From the NCBI GenBank assembly GCA_019914945.1, contig CM034108.1:2738001-2802000 (forward strand): a DNA stretch of 64,000 bases, written 5' to 3'. The translations under genes and the position numbers were made by a program. Below are positions 1-11,770 of the stretch, piece after piece. This DNA comes from Typha latifolia (taxonomy: Eukaryota > Streptophyta > Magnoliopsida > Poales > Typhaceae). Below the pieces are notes generated by a model. It saw nothing but the letters and a program-made list of their open reading frames with translations. It did no database searches and had not been told where the DNA came from. Every line of letters starts with the position of its first letter. The first letter of the stretch is position 1.

Positions 1-844
1 GACGCGCCCGGCAATTCTCCTGAGATCTGCAACAATTGACTCATGAAAACAATGTTATTATCGATAATCAAACTAACTTACATAATAAGAGCTAAACTGA
101 GATAATGATCTCATCAATTGGAATGCAGAAACAATACCTGGCTATGGGTAAGAGAAGGGATGTAGCCCCGAGGGATCTCCCCACTATCATACTTCGGGCG
201 GCCTTCTTCGCCTTGCCCAGTATTCATACGCCACGTCAGCATTCTCTCAGCAATCTTCTGCTTCTGATCCTGGTTTCCTGACGGATAGTTGAAGTCACTG
301 GAGACATCATCAGCATCTGCATCCTCACCTTCCTCTCCACGGACGGGCGGACTCCCTGAACATTCAACAGAAACCAAAATGAGATCGCTTCCAAAATCAC
401 AATTTTCACAAAATCTGCAGACATTCTTACAAATTTGAACCCAAGTCCGCACCTTTATGCCTCTTGTACTTGGTCTTGCACTGGGGGCAAGCCTGTGTCC
501 CATCCTTGCGCTCATACTCATAGCACGGCCTACACACGGGGAACCCACAGACATTGCAGGCCACGAAGAGGTCGCCGTCCGTGGTGGTGCCGACACCATC
601 TCCACAGATCTGACATACCTGACCACTTGGGTGCTTTGCAGATCTCTTCATTCATACACCATAAATAATCAATTCACAAGGTTCAACATACTGTGTATCC
701 AAAATTCATTGCAAAAGACACCATAAAAGGCACAAGATCTACGCTACAAATTTCAAGCTTGGAGGGACAGACCGAATCAGAAAGATCACAGTTTGGAGAA
801 GAGTAAAGTTATACTCACCCCTGGTTCACCTTCGCCCTCCATGG
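1..844 (-). CDS. CESA: Cellulose synthase catalytic subunit (CESA), N-terminal exons only
   Basis: The gene makes a subunit of the plasma-membrane cellulose synthase complex, which polymerises UDP-glucose into beta-1,4-glucan. Four exons are visible on the minus strand: 821-844, 453-645, 138-355 and 1-26, the last cut by the window edge. All junctions are GT/AG and in phase, giving about 153 residues. The start at 842-844 gives MEGEGEPG, then [16 protein letters not shown]. An eight-cysteine RING-type zinc finger follows, from CQICGD to CPQC, containing the family-typical stretch [12 protein letters not shown]. Next come [20 protein letters not shown] and [10 protein letters not shown], which match the variable segment after the zinc finger of CESA proteins. 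The glycosyltransferase core and membrane helices lie outside the window. The second exon could be entered at a different AG, so the residues joining exons 1 and 2 are provisional. The paralogue is uncertain; a primary-wall CESA3-like type is my guess from the N-terminus. Confidence 0.93.
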
Positions 845-1084
845 AAACGACAAAGGAGAAACGCTCCTCCCCTATTCAGCCCCCCGAACGTGAAGAAAAC
901 CTTCAGATCTCAGCTAGATCAGCAGCAAACGCACCGCATTGCCCCCGATCCGGAGGTCCTTACCCTATCACCAGACCAACGGAACGAATTTACAAAGATC
1001 TCAACTTTGGGGATGGATCCCTACAGATTGAACCAAAACAACACCAAAATCACCTCAATCCCGAATCGCGCCGACTCCCGCTCG

Positions 1085-1340
1085 ATAGAGAGAGAGAGAG
1101 GGAGGGAGAGAGAGGGCAATGGAGAGCAAGTACCAGAGTGGTTTCTTGTGGTAATGCGATAGAAAAGGGGGGGGGAAGAGGGAGAAGAGAAAGCGACGCG
1201 CTACCAGCGAGAAGGCAACGTGCCTTGGTTTGGTCGTCGTTTTCGAGAGAGTAAAAATTATTAAAAAGAAGAGGAGGAGGAGAAGAGGATGGAGTGGAGT
1301 GAGAGACGAAAAGAGAAGAGGAGAGAGGAGAGAGAGACAA
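1085..1340. repeat. GA-rich (CT-rich on the CESA strand) leader/promoter tract
   Basis: Imperfect GA tracts occur near 1088-1120 and 1265-1335. Read on the minus strand they are CT-rich and lie 240-500 bases upstream of the CESA start codon. Pyrimidine-rich leaders are common in plant 5' regions. I infer that this is 5' untranslated or core-promoter sequence; no transcription start can be fixed from sequence alone. Confidence 0.5.
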
Positions 1341-3237
1341 ATGGAGAGTGTGAGCTGTAAGAAAGCTTACAGCCAGCGGAGAAAGAAGAGGGATTGACTC
1401 CACCGACGACACTGTAAGAAGATAGAGCCAGCAGATTGCCTGCAGAAATGGTTGCAGGAATGATCGTATAGAGAAGCCCCTACACGGCTACACATCACCA
1501 CTGAATGAATCCTAACGGTACATGCGTTGAAATCCCAATAGTAAAAAAAATATATAAATTTAAACTCTAATGCCAAATTGTTTTCAAAGAAATTTTTTTG
1601 CTAAATTTATAATTTTTATCACACCAAATATCGGTGTATTTTTTTTGGAGTTAATGGACAACTATATAAATTAAGAAAGTTTTTTTAATATATATAGGTT
1701 AAATTGAGTGTAAATAAATTTTAAATATATTATCGCGTATCATTGATCACACAACTGAAAAGATTATTATCGGATTTGAAACATACACGATCAAAATATT
1801 AAATATGTACGATTGATACACCGGCACGCATTTTATAACAGAATCAATTAACATAAGGTAAACTCATATTAAATTTCACTCTTTCTAAATTTATATTAAT
1901 ATACTAATATACAAGTTAACGATAGAGTTCGGATTTTATACGAATTGTAATAAAGGAAATGTATTAGCTTTTAATTAACTTATTAAGCATCGAAAAAGCT
2001 TTTCTACCTTATCGCGTACGCTACCATCATTTTCCTGCAGACAATAATGCAGACGATCCGCTGCCTAAGGAAACGGAATCCGAAGGAGAAGTAAAAAAAA
2101 AAAAAGGATAAAAGGATAAAAGAAGACCAGACGTTGGGACCCAGACCTATTGAAAAGAGGTGGGTGGCTTGCTACAGTGTGGTCTGGGAGCGGGTGTCAA
2201 ATTATGAGGTGGTTTTAAGAATTATTGTTAAAATATGTGACGGCGGATGCCACCGACACCTTTAACATCGGTTGTTGGATGTGAGGGGCAGTTCGGTCAT
2301 TGTGAGTGCCTTGACGTGTTAACTGCTGATCTCGACATAAGAAGGGCACAAAAACTAATTGATGCAAACCGGTAGGGGTTAAGATGGGATTAATTAATTT
2401 TAATAGAAAGATGATTTGGTTCTAATTTAAATCATTATGTAATTGAGTAGTTGAATCCATATAATAATATAATAAAAGGAGTTAGTTTCTTTTACTCAAA
2501 TAAACGGATCAAATTTCTTACTACATATACAATGTGAAATAAATAAATAAAATATATCGATATAGTAGAGAAAATGTCTTCCAGCTAGTAGATGTGATAC
2601 GTAGCCGCCTATAGAAGAAGGAGATTTAATAAATAAAATTTATTGGTATATTATTATTTTTTCTCATGCATTTGATGATTATAATAATACAACCTAAAAA
2701 AGAAAAAGAAAAAAGAATAATGAATCAGTTGAAATGTTCCCTTCATGACTAAGATGGCAAATCTCTGGACGATAGAAGAAGAATTACTAGAGAAATATTA
2801 AAAGAGTTTACTTTCACACTGTAGATGTTATTGTTAGGCAAGGACTGGAAAATAAAATATAATAATAGAGGGGGGTCCACTGGGTGCTTTGAATATTGGA
2901 ATCCAGCTCAGTATCTCCTGACTCATGTGCACAATTTGACTTGGTATTTGATTTTGTAATGTGCGGTCTAGAAGTGCAAATTAAGAAGAATAATTTTATT
3001 TTTGAAAACAGAAGAGTTTTGTATTAATGAACCACCACAGTTATAAAAAGTGCCAAGGATATTAGCAGCTAAAAGTTGTATAGAAGAAACACATTACCGC
3101 ATATATTCGGAACTCATAATCTGGACAATTTTTTTGTAAGTTATTTGATCGATTTATTAGCCTCATAATCAATTAGTGAGGGAGTTAACGAGAAGTAAGT
3201 AGCCGGTGGCCGGTGGTCATTGGTCACTCGACCCAAT

Positions 3238-3677
3238 TAGGGGACGAGAACTAGCCGAGCTTGATAGAGCCCGACTTTAATCAAGCTTGAATTGAAATTA
3301 ATTTTGAGCATAGATTTGTAATCAATCTTGAATTGAAATTATTTCAATTCGAACATATTTCGAACTCGAGCAGAGCTCGAATTTAAACAAACTGCTCATT
3401 TAGTATTTTTAAGTCTTATTAATTATTTTCGACTCTAAGCAAGATTGAATTGATTTATATTTAAATTAAACTTGAAATAAAACTTAATTCAACTAAAAAA
3501 AAAAAGAGAGAAACTGACTCATTTGAATAGCTCATATTGCTCATGTTATATATATACATCAAGCCTTATCAAGCCAACTTAATCCGGCCAGCCCGAGATC
3601 AAGTTCGGCTTGAATTTAATTTCGAACTTAAATTTTCGAGCTAAGCTCGAGTAGGCTCGATTATTTTTATAACCCTA
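3238..3677. mobile_element. Non-autonomous hAT-like element (AGCTCGA-rich family), diverged
   Basis: The left end begins TAGGGGACGAG and the right end, read inward on the other strand, begins TAGGGTTATAA. The flanks are GACCCAAT (3230-3237) and GACTGAAT (3678-3685), matching at six of eight positions, as expected for an old 8-bp hAT target duplication. Subterminal regions are rich in AGCTCGA-like words, as in the element at 49556-50058. It has no transposase frame. The mismatched duplication makes these limits less certain than those of the other three elements. Confidence 0.55.
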
Positions 3678-6192
3678 GACTGAATAGAGTACCATGAAGT
3701 ACTAGATCAACCCTAGACACCATGAGATAGATGGGAAGAAAAAAAAGTTACACGTAAAAAACCATCATTTCTGCCATAAGAGAGGATACGAGAAGCAATC
3801 AAAATGGCAGCCAACCAAAATGAAGGGAATTCATATGCACAGGTATGGGAGACGTTCGAGTAAAGCTTCCATGATTTTAGTTGCTCTTCACAATGGTAGC
3901 AATGGTTGTTATTAATATTTCTCAATTAAATAATGTTGAGTATATTTAGTAGGCTTAAATAATGAGGTGGTTGAGAAATAATGTAGTCTTCCTTGTGTGT
4001 CGGTAGTGTCAATGCTGTAAATTTATTTTCTTTTATTTTCTTGTTTACCAAATTGTACCTTGTTTCTAGTTTACTACTACATTCTATTTATCACATATTT
4101 TACATCTATTTATAGGTCTATATTCTATTTTTACAATGATTCCTAATACAAGGTATTAATATTAATCGAGATTAGGTTTTGGAGTGCAAGTGCCATCCTG
4201 ATATATAAATAGGGAGAAATTTGATCTTTTAATAGCACAATGCTAAAAGTGCTTATATATTAATAATTTAACCCTAACTATATGGAAGTAGGAAATGATG
4301 CTACATTATCTTTTAATTTTTTTTTTCACAATTTTTTTTTATTTCATCACAAATTAGACCTCAACCCGTTGATAGGCAATAAGAAGATATTGAAAATCAA
4401 AGTTTTTACTATTTTAAATATGCTCGTCAAATATTAAAAAGTGTGTTATAAATTTATTTATTAGATTATGTGACATCAAGCATCGTTTAGAGCCAGTAAT
4501 TTTGTTCAACAAAATCATTATCTCTAAAAGAAATTTAACTGGGCATTCATATGTAGCACCCACATGAATTAGAAGTCACCTAGTACTCTAAATAAATTTT
4601 GAAACTCACTTACTTATTACAAAAATTCGAACTCTCACTCCCACATAAAGGTGAGAAGAATTTTCTTACGAGAATGATCTGTGTGGAGTGCACTCTCAAC
4701 TGTGGTGACCTATTGTGGTTTATTTCTATAAAATAATTAGGTTAGTTGTCTAATCTATTTATCCGAGGCATGCTGGTTTAACCGGTCAACCTATTACTTA
4801 CGATCTTTTGAATTATATATAAAAAAAATTATAAATATAGCTCAAATATGAAACATCTTAGATCAAGGTTGTATGGAAAATGATTATTTTTAGCTTTCCT
4901 AATAGGTGTTCATTTGCAGCTATTTTGCTTTCAAAAAGAGTCCAAATGGATTAAGAATCACTTAAGAGTTAAGATCCATAACCTAAATCCTTGTTTTGGG
5001 CTGGGCCTCATGGTAAGTTGGATGTTATTTGCATCATGGGCTTCTCATAACATCCTCTTTTTAGGAGAGTAGCCCACAAAACCCTCAAACTTACTCTCTA
5101 TCCCTCTCTCATATTTGTGCACATACTCCGGATATTTGAGTCCATAATGACTCCATATCTTCTAAAAGATCACAGAAAATTTTTATAGAGAAAATTTATT
5201 AAAAACACTATAACTTTTACTTCTATTATTATTCGCACCTCATAGATATTTATTATTTGACTCCTATATTTTATTTTTACCGTAAGAGCAACTATTGTAA
5301 TAAAGGATATTATATTATTTTAAAAAATAAAATTAAAATATCTACAATACCTCTCGTTTATCTTCAAGATATAGTTTTGTATTTATTTTTACTTTAAACC
5401 CAAAATGACTTATTCAAGAGTGTTAATGTTATTTTACACTGGTAAGAAACCTAATGAGATTCATAAATATTAATACACGTAGGTTATGCATAATAATAAA
5501 GGTAAAAGATAGAGCCCCATATTTTGGGCTTTATCCTAAAAAATAACTAAGTTGAAATTCCCTTAAAAAAATTATAAAAAGGTCTTTTTGAAAAAAAAAA
5601 TTTACACTATCACTATTTTTCATATACACCCCATAATTATTTTTATTATCCACAAAGATCTTTTTAACTAAAAAAAGTATCCAAATAGACCCCTTGACCC
5701 AAGAAAAAAGGAATAACTATATATACTCTCTGATCTTTGAAAAATGTTTAGAAAAAAATTATAGAAAATAATGATAGTTCAAAGGGGCTAAGTGTAATTA
5801 ATCCTTTGAAAATCAAATTTGTCTTCCATGGAATATTCTATTTTTGGATATCTCCGTCAGATAGGATTTTCTTTTTCAGAATAAAACCCAAATCATGCGT
5901 GTCGGCATGTAAATACTGGAAATACAGGGTCTGAATCATAAATTAGTAAAAATTATAATAGGGTCTAAAATATTCTGTTGAACTAGAACCTTTGTCAAAG
6001 AGGCAACAAGACAAATTTCATGAAATCCTACAATGTAGGCCTTAGACCTAACTTTCTTACTTTATTAGACCCTATTAAAGAATAAATACAAACAGATCCC
6101 TACTAGTGGGGCAAATTGTTAACCGCCTCACTGGCCAATCTTCAAGGCATCTTGCTGCTTTAATGATTGAGGATTTCTTCCTTGCAATAGAA

Positions 6193-6750
6193 TTAATTCT
6201 TTATCAATCAATTTGATGAAGATCTAACGGTTAAGATCTTTAAGCGTATAATAGGAATGAAAGATATTATCGGTTCAGCAGGTAATTCTTTTTTAGATAT
6301 ATAATCTTGCACATTATTTTTTAACAATTATATTATCTTAATATTTTATTAAGTAAAAGACATATATATCATTAATTGAGAGTAATGTATATATATCAAA
6401 ATGAGGGTATTGATGTCTTTTATAATTAACTTGATGAAAATTTAATTACATTTTATCTTTTTGATTATTTTTTATTATTTACATATATCTCCCATTAGTT
6501 TAAGATTGATTTAAATTAAATTTTAATAGATAGAGATAGAGAATTATATTTAAATTGAAGTTTATCTCCAAATAATCAAATTTAAATTATTTAATATTAA
6601 ATAATATCTCCTATAATTAAGACATAATTATATTTAAGAGAGAAATCTTAACGGAAGAAAAAAAAACGTGTAGAGCGCTTCTTCCGTACCGTTAATTGTT
6701 TATCAATCACTTTGATGAATATCTAATGGTTAAGATCTTAAAGGGTATAA
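6193..6750. repeat. Pair of ~58-bp direct repeats about 500 bp apart
   Basis: The stretches 6193-6251 and 6692-6750 share a common core running from TTTATCAATCA through GGTTAAGATCTT to GTATAA, with about six substitutions. The intervening 440 bases are AT-rich and non-coding. The pair could be the remains of short terminal direct repeats or of a local duplication; no typical LTR ends or primer-binding site are visible. Confidence 0.55.
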
Positions 6751-9493
6751 CAAAAAAATTGGAAAGTTAGGCACACGTAATTAATCTTCTTAACTAATAT
6801 ACTCTTTTTCTTACGTAATGTGATTTTGAAACCAGTACCGAGAAACCGGTATCGGGTATGAAAACTGGCTATTATAGCCGTTGGATTAAGATTATAATTT
6901 TTAAAGGTGCATTGAAATATTTGCCTTAATAATTTTGTTCAAAGCCTATACTGGCATAGGTCTCTCTAATGTCATTTGAGCATCAAGCCTTAGAACTTAA
7001 GAAAAACTATTAAGGAAGATACCAAATATATTTTACTTTTATTATTATTAACAACTCATCGTATGAGTATTTATTATTCGACTTCTGTATTTTATTTTTG
7101 TCGCATCAAAAATGCTATTTATTTTTTTTTCTTCTAAAATATCGTTTTACGATCTTTATGTATAAGAGTGTTTTTGAAGTAATAAGAGCAGTAAACTCAC
7201 TAACAACATGCCCTAATATTTCTTCCCAGAACTTATTTCACACATGAAAACCATCATTTTTGTACCATTGAAGTTGGTAGTTACATTATTCTGTTTCTGA
7301 TCAAAGACAGCTTCTGATAGGAGAGATTAATCATTAGAAATAGTGTGATGGACAAAGATTAAGACTCACCACCAAGATAGATGATAGTCCAAAAGGCTTT
7401 GCATGATCAATGCTTTTTATTGATCTGCTTAACTTTAATAGAGAGGCATATCATAAAGCAGAGGGTCCACCCAAATGGGGTTAGGAATTTTGTACAACTT
7501 AGCTTGTCATATCTGCTCATTGGGAATGATTCAAAGAGTTTTAATTAGCACTGAGGTCACCAAGAGCATCCCTTTGCATTCATTCATGCATATTAGTAGT
7601 CTATCTGCCATTTTTAATGCAGATTCATATGTAGTGATGGATGCATGGATACATAGGTAAGTGATTATAAGTGACTAACTAACATAAAGCTCAGATAGAT
7701 AGTTTTGGTAAATTCTCAACTTTCCAACCTACTTGGCCTTTGTCCTTAGATTTTTCTCCTTTTCCTTATATCTGAGCATCTTTGGTAGTTTGGACTGTCA
7801 ATAATGTACTCAGCAAGGTCGAAAGATTTTGATAGTGAAATCCTACCAGAAATCCTATCATTTTCTATGAAAACCTAGAGCCAGAGTACCAAAATCATTG
7901 AAGACTTGATGCTGAGAGGTTAAGAGTTAGTTCATTGTTTAAATAACAACCTTATCTAAAGAAAAAGAAAAATTAAACTATTTCTTTTTCCAAGTATTTT
8001 ATATTATGGCCAATTGGCCTTAGCAAAATAATCTCATACTGAGTCTAAACTTGTTTCCAGTATATTTCACTCTCCAAATTGTTGCAAACCAGACTCAGAG
8101 GCTGTCCCTTGATGTTAGCTTGTTCAAAAATATGTCCAAATTCTCCTGCATATTGATGGTTGAGAAGTAGGTGATGTGTCATTTCAAGTTGATGATAACA
8201 TAATTTCCTGATCATCTTAGTCGTTTCTCACTTGAACACAATATTAATTGTAGCTACCTGAACTAGTAGTTCTTAGTTATCCATCTTGTTTCATTCTTTT
8301 GAAATCTTTTAGAGATGTCAATCTCGTTGTGTTAGGTGTAAAATGTCGGTAAAATAACTATATGCACATGTTTGCTTATTCCTTCTGCTAGATTTCAAAC
8401 ACACGATGTTTAACAAATCTGATTTAGTCAATGTTAATAAAACAAAAACACTAAGCTACATGCATTTCAACAAGTGTAGCATATTTACAGGACACAAGAG
8501 CTTAATACTTCATAGGAATACTTTCCTGATAATAGGTACGAGTAAATGTAAAAGATCACACAAGAAAAAAATAATGGAGATATCTCAGAGATTAAGAGCT
8601 GATAAAAAAAATGGTGAGATAGGACATACCCCTCTTGATTAGAACAGCTACTTACAATAGTTCATCCTGCATTCACAGCATCAAAGTATCAAATTTGTCT
8701 GCAGATGCATGTTACAACTTAAACTTTAATAAGAGAGAGAGATCGAAAGATCAGATGATTATGATACAAAAAATATAGTCAGTTCTGCCTCTTGAACTAG
8801 TGCATAGGAAATGATAAATTAGTAAGCCGTTTTTATGAATATATATGGAAAAGTCCTAAACAACTTATACCAAGAGTACTAAACAAAATAACACTATTAA
8901 TAATAAAACGGTAAACCCGCACAAGAGAATTTAGATATGCCATTAGTAAACTTCATTGAGAAAGACAAGAAGAAGAGCTCAAGATATGAACCTGAATACG
9001 TGATATTGATAAAATTCCTGCGAATATGATAGCTGCTGATAAGGATATTACCAAGAAAATTAAGTTAGATGTTTAAAGGAATTCTTTGGAAAAAGAAGCC
9101 AAACTGAACAAAATAGCCAATCTGAAAACTTTATTATTAAGATGTTATGGTATACATAGAACTTCAAAAGTCAGAAGCAACAAAGTATATTACAAAAATA
9201 CTCCTGAGTATTCACAGTTAGCTGCTCAGAAGTTACTGTGCTGAATCTGACATAACCTTATCGATCACTATTACATGAACACTATTATTAACCACCGGGT
9301 CTTCGTTTCCATCGATTTTTATTTTTTTTTACAAAAATAAAGCAGTTTTAGCTTCTAAGATAAAAGAATCCTAATCACAAGCTATGGATTCTAAGAGCAG
9401 TTAAAATGAAGCTCTCATTTCTGAGTTATGGATTCCATTTCTGCCACAACAACTGAAATATAAAATAAGGATATATTTTATATGTGATTTCCC

Positions 9494-11770
9494 TCAGGGA
9501 TCCAAGGAAGGGCACAGAGGTGGTGGCGGATCAACAGATAGAGTGCCTTCTAAGACCTTCAGTACTTCCCCCATCGAGGGTCTTCGTTGTGTATTAGTTT
9601 GGAGACACCAAAATGATATCCTCAACATTCGTTCCACCTCTTCTCCATCAAATTTTCCTCCAATCCTTGAATCCACCACCCTCAAACCATGTCCTTCCAC
9701 CCACTCTGTGTAAGCCCAGCTAAATAGATCAGCTTGATCTTGGCATCCAGTTACCATCGTCAAAATCATCTCCCCAAACATGGCCACATCAACTTCAGCC
9801 CCTTCGCCAGTTGGGCTGGTCTTTCCACCAAACCTTGTCAGACCAAAGTAACTGACCTTTGCTTCTAGTTCTTCATCCAAAAGCACATTCTCCCATCTTA
9901 AGTTCCCATGGCAAACAAACTCTCTACAGCCAGAGTGCAAATAAGAAATTGCTTTTGCCACTCCAATGCATATCTCCATCCGTTTTTTCCATGTAAACCT
10001 CTTGCTAAGCTTTGGTTCTTTAATCCATTTATCAACTGAAGCATTTTTATGAAACTCATACACCAAAAACCTTTGACTAGAGTTGCAACAGTAACCCTCC
10101 AACTTGACTAAATTCTTGTGGTGAATGCATCCTAAAACTCCAACCCAAGACCTGAACTGCTTCTCATCTAAATTTTCCCCATTCTCTGTAACATGATTCA
10201 ACTCTTTTACCACAACAACCTGGTTTGTACGGAGCACACCTTTGAATAGATTCTGTCCAAGCTGGTGCTTGAAGTTACTGGTTATATCCTTCAGTTCAGA
10301 ATATGATAATGCAACTAAACCAACTGAATATTGAAATGGGCATTTTGCAGTTCTTGTGCGCCTAATTCTTCTTCTTTTCTTTATGAAATAAAGGAATATA
10401 ATAAGTTGGATCATCAGAATTGCAACAAGGGTGCCAGAAGCTGGCCCAAAGATGGATATTATGTAGAATATATTTGACCTTCTATGTAAAGGAGCAGAAG
10501 AAGGGGAAGATGGAGGATGGACCTTTACAGGAAGTGCAGCAGCAACTGGATCTAAACAGATCTTCACAAAAGACACCGATGATAAGGAGGGTTGCTCATG
10601 ACCAGTTATGAACCGGGTCCTCTTAATTCGACACTGAGCTTCACCATCATTGGTTACAGTAACTGCAGTACACTTTGGGTCTTGCAGACATGAACTCCTG
10701 CACTGCTCAGTACTGGACTGAATCAAAGAATCTTCCGGTGGATAAATTCCATATAAGAATGTATGCTTAAGCATAAGCATAGATGTACCAGATTTGCAAT
10801 CCTCATTGTATGGAGCCAAACAGTTATAACTTGTGTTGGGGCTTGATCCAAAAGGACATTTGCAAGTGGTATTACCAGATGAGGTGAACATACAAACTCC
10901 AGAAGAGCCACAAGTGGCAAATACATCACATTGGTTAGCCACAGCTTGCCATGCCCGTCTCCATGATTTGGAAGATTTAGCCCATGAATACATCCGGAGA
11001 TTCCCATCTGAATCCATTCTAAGAAACCGGAATCTGACATTAGAATCTTTATGATCGTCACCATACACTGACCATACTTGCCTTGACATAGCATCAAGAA
11101 GTTGAAATGATCCTTCTTTTGTAAATACAGCAGAAATTATTGGTAGCACTGGAGCTACTTCAGTCCTCCAGTAAGTGACATTATTCTCCCACCTAAGTTT
11201 CAGCTGGCCAAAAGTATCCATAGTGAGACTATAGCAACTCGAGACTGAATTCCCATTGGCAGATCGAAGGGACTGCAACGACGTTAAGTTCTGACCTGGA
11301 AGAAGTGTATCAGATGGAGTCTTGAAGCTTTGCCAAACAATATCCTGGTCTTGACCAAAGAGAACAAAATTACCATCATCAAGGAGACTAGCAAAAGACA
11401 CAGATGAGTTGCAAGTGTCGCTGCTCCAAACAACAACCCCTTTAGAAGAGTCAAAGAGAAGAAGCTCTCCAGAATCTGTAAGGTGAAGATATGAATTACA
11501 CCCAACAGATATTCCAGCACCGGCTACCCAAACCAGAGCTTGCTTGTTCGAGGGGATTAAGCCCGAATTGAAACGAATTCCAGTGCTATATTGGTAAGGC
11601 CGATCAGAATTATTGAAGAACCCTAATGCGAAATTCCCATTTGAGGATGTCCACCATTCATATTTTTCCACCAAGAGCTTGGAACCTAGCGGAATCTGAA
11701 ATGCTTCTACGTGAACGAAGTAGATGGAAAGAACCATGAGAAAGAACCAATACAATCTTGCTTCAAACAT
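9494..11770 (-). CDS. S-domain (G-type lectin) receptor-like protein, SD3-1 type, predicted pseudokinase
   Basis: This is a single-exon gene of 758 residues, predicted to be a type I plasma-membrane receptor. A signal peptide covers residues 1-23. A bulb-type (mannose-binding) lectin region follows at about 25-165, then a cysteine-rich EGF-like segment near 281-317 and a PAN-like module at about 325-406. The transmembrane helix is at about 437-463, followed by the basic stop-transfer KKRRRIRR. The kinase-like domain spans about 490-745. It keeps the VVVKEL lysine (Lys522), but HRD is replaced by HGN (621-623), the following Lys is Arg (HGNLRWEN), and DFG is YFG (641-643). The glycine loop is degenerate (LGQNLFKG) and the usual activation-segment APE region is missing. 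It therefore probably signals by scaffolding rather than by phosphotransfer. The overall layout matches Arabidopsis SD3-1-like proteins. The family assignment is firm; the ligand is unknown. Confidence 0.9.
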   Translation of the reverse strand: MFEARLYWFFLMVLSIYFVHVEAFQIPLGSKLLVEKYEWWTSSNGNFALGFFNNSDRPYQYSTGIRFNSGLIPSNKQALVWVAGAGISVGCNSYLHLTDSGELLLFDSSKGVVVWSSDTCNSSVSFASLLDDGNFVLFGQDQDIVWQSFKTPSDTLLPGQNLTSLQSLRSANGNSVSSCYSLTMDTFGQLKLRWENNVTYWRTEVAPVLPIISAVFTKEGSFQLLDAMSRQVWSVYGDDHKDSNVRFRFLRMDSDGNLRMYSWAKSSKSWRRAWQAVANQCDVFATCGSSGVCMFTSSGNTTCKCPFGSSPNTSYNCLAPYNEDCKSGTSMLMLKHTFLYGIYPPEDSLIQSSTEQCRSSCLQDPKCTAVTVTNDGEAQCRIKRTRFITGHEQPSLSSVSFVKICLDPVAAALPVKVHPPSSPSSAPLHRRSNIFYIISIFGPASGTLVAILMIQLIIFLYFIKKRRRIRRTRTAKCPFQYSVGLVALSYSELKDITSNFKHQLGQNLFKGVLRTNQVVVVKELNHVTENGENLDEKQFRSWVGVLGCIHHKNLVKLEGYCCNSSQRFLVYEFHKNASVDKWIKEPKLSKRFTWKKRMEICIGVAKAISYLHSGCREFVCHGNLRWENVLLDEELEAKVSYFGLTRFGGKTSPTGEGAEVDVAMFGEMILTMVTGCQDQADLFSWAYTEWVEGHGLRVVDSRIGGKFDGEEVERMLRISFWCLQTNTQRRPSMGEVLKVLEGTLSVDPPPPLCPSLDP

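Larger units (their letters stand above)
1345..9493. other. Gene-poor AT-rich intergenic region
   Basis: About 8 kb lies between the CESA 5' region and the 3' end of the receptor-like gene. I see no open frame with recognisable protein similarity; the longest frames (for example 7475-7660 and 8406-8642) look like chance. The region holds one hAT-like element (3238-3677), a pair of direct repeats near 6193 and 6692, and a diverged pair of similar stretches near 5200-5290 and 7015-7105. A CCCAGACC/GGTCTGGG inverted repeat sits at 2140-2188. The part closest to 9493 probably contains the 3' untranslated region of the receptor-like gene. Confidence 0.6.

Noticed and set aside
793..1254. 153-residue plus-strand open frame over the CESA start
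   Set aside because: It is antisense to the CESA first exon and leader, rich in simple GA-derived residues, with no recognisable similarity.
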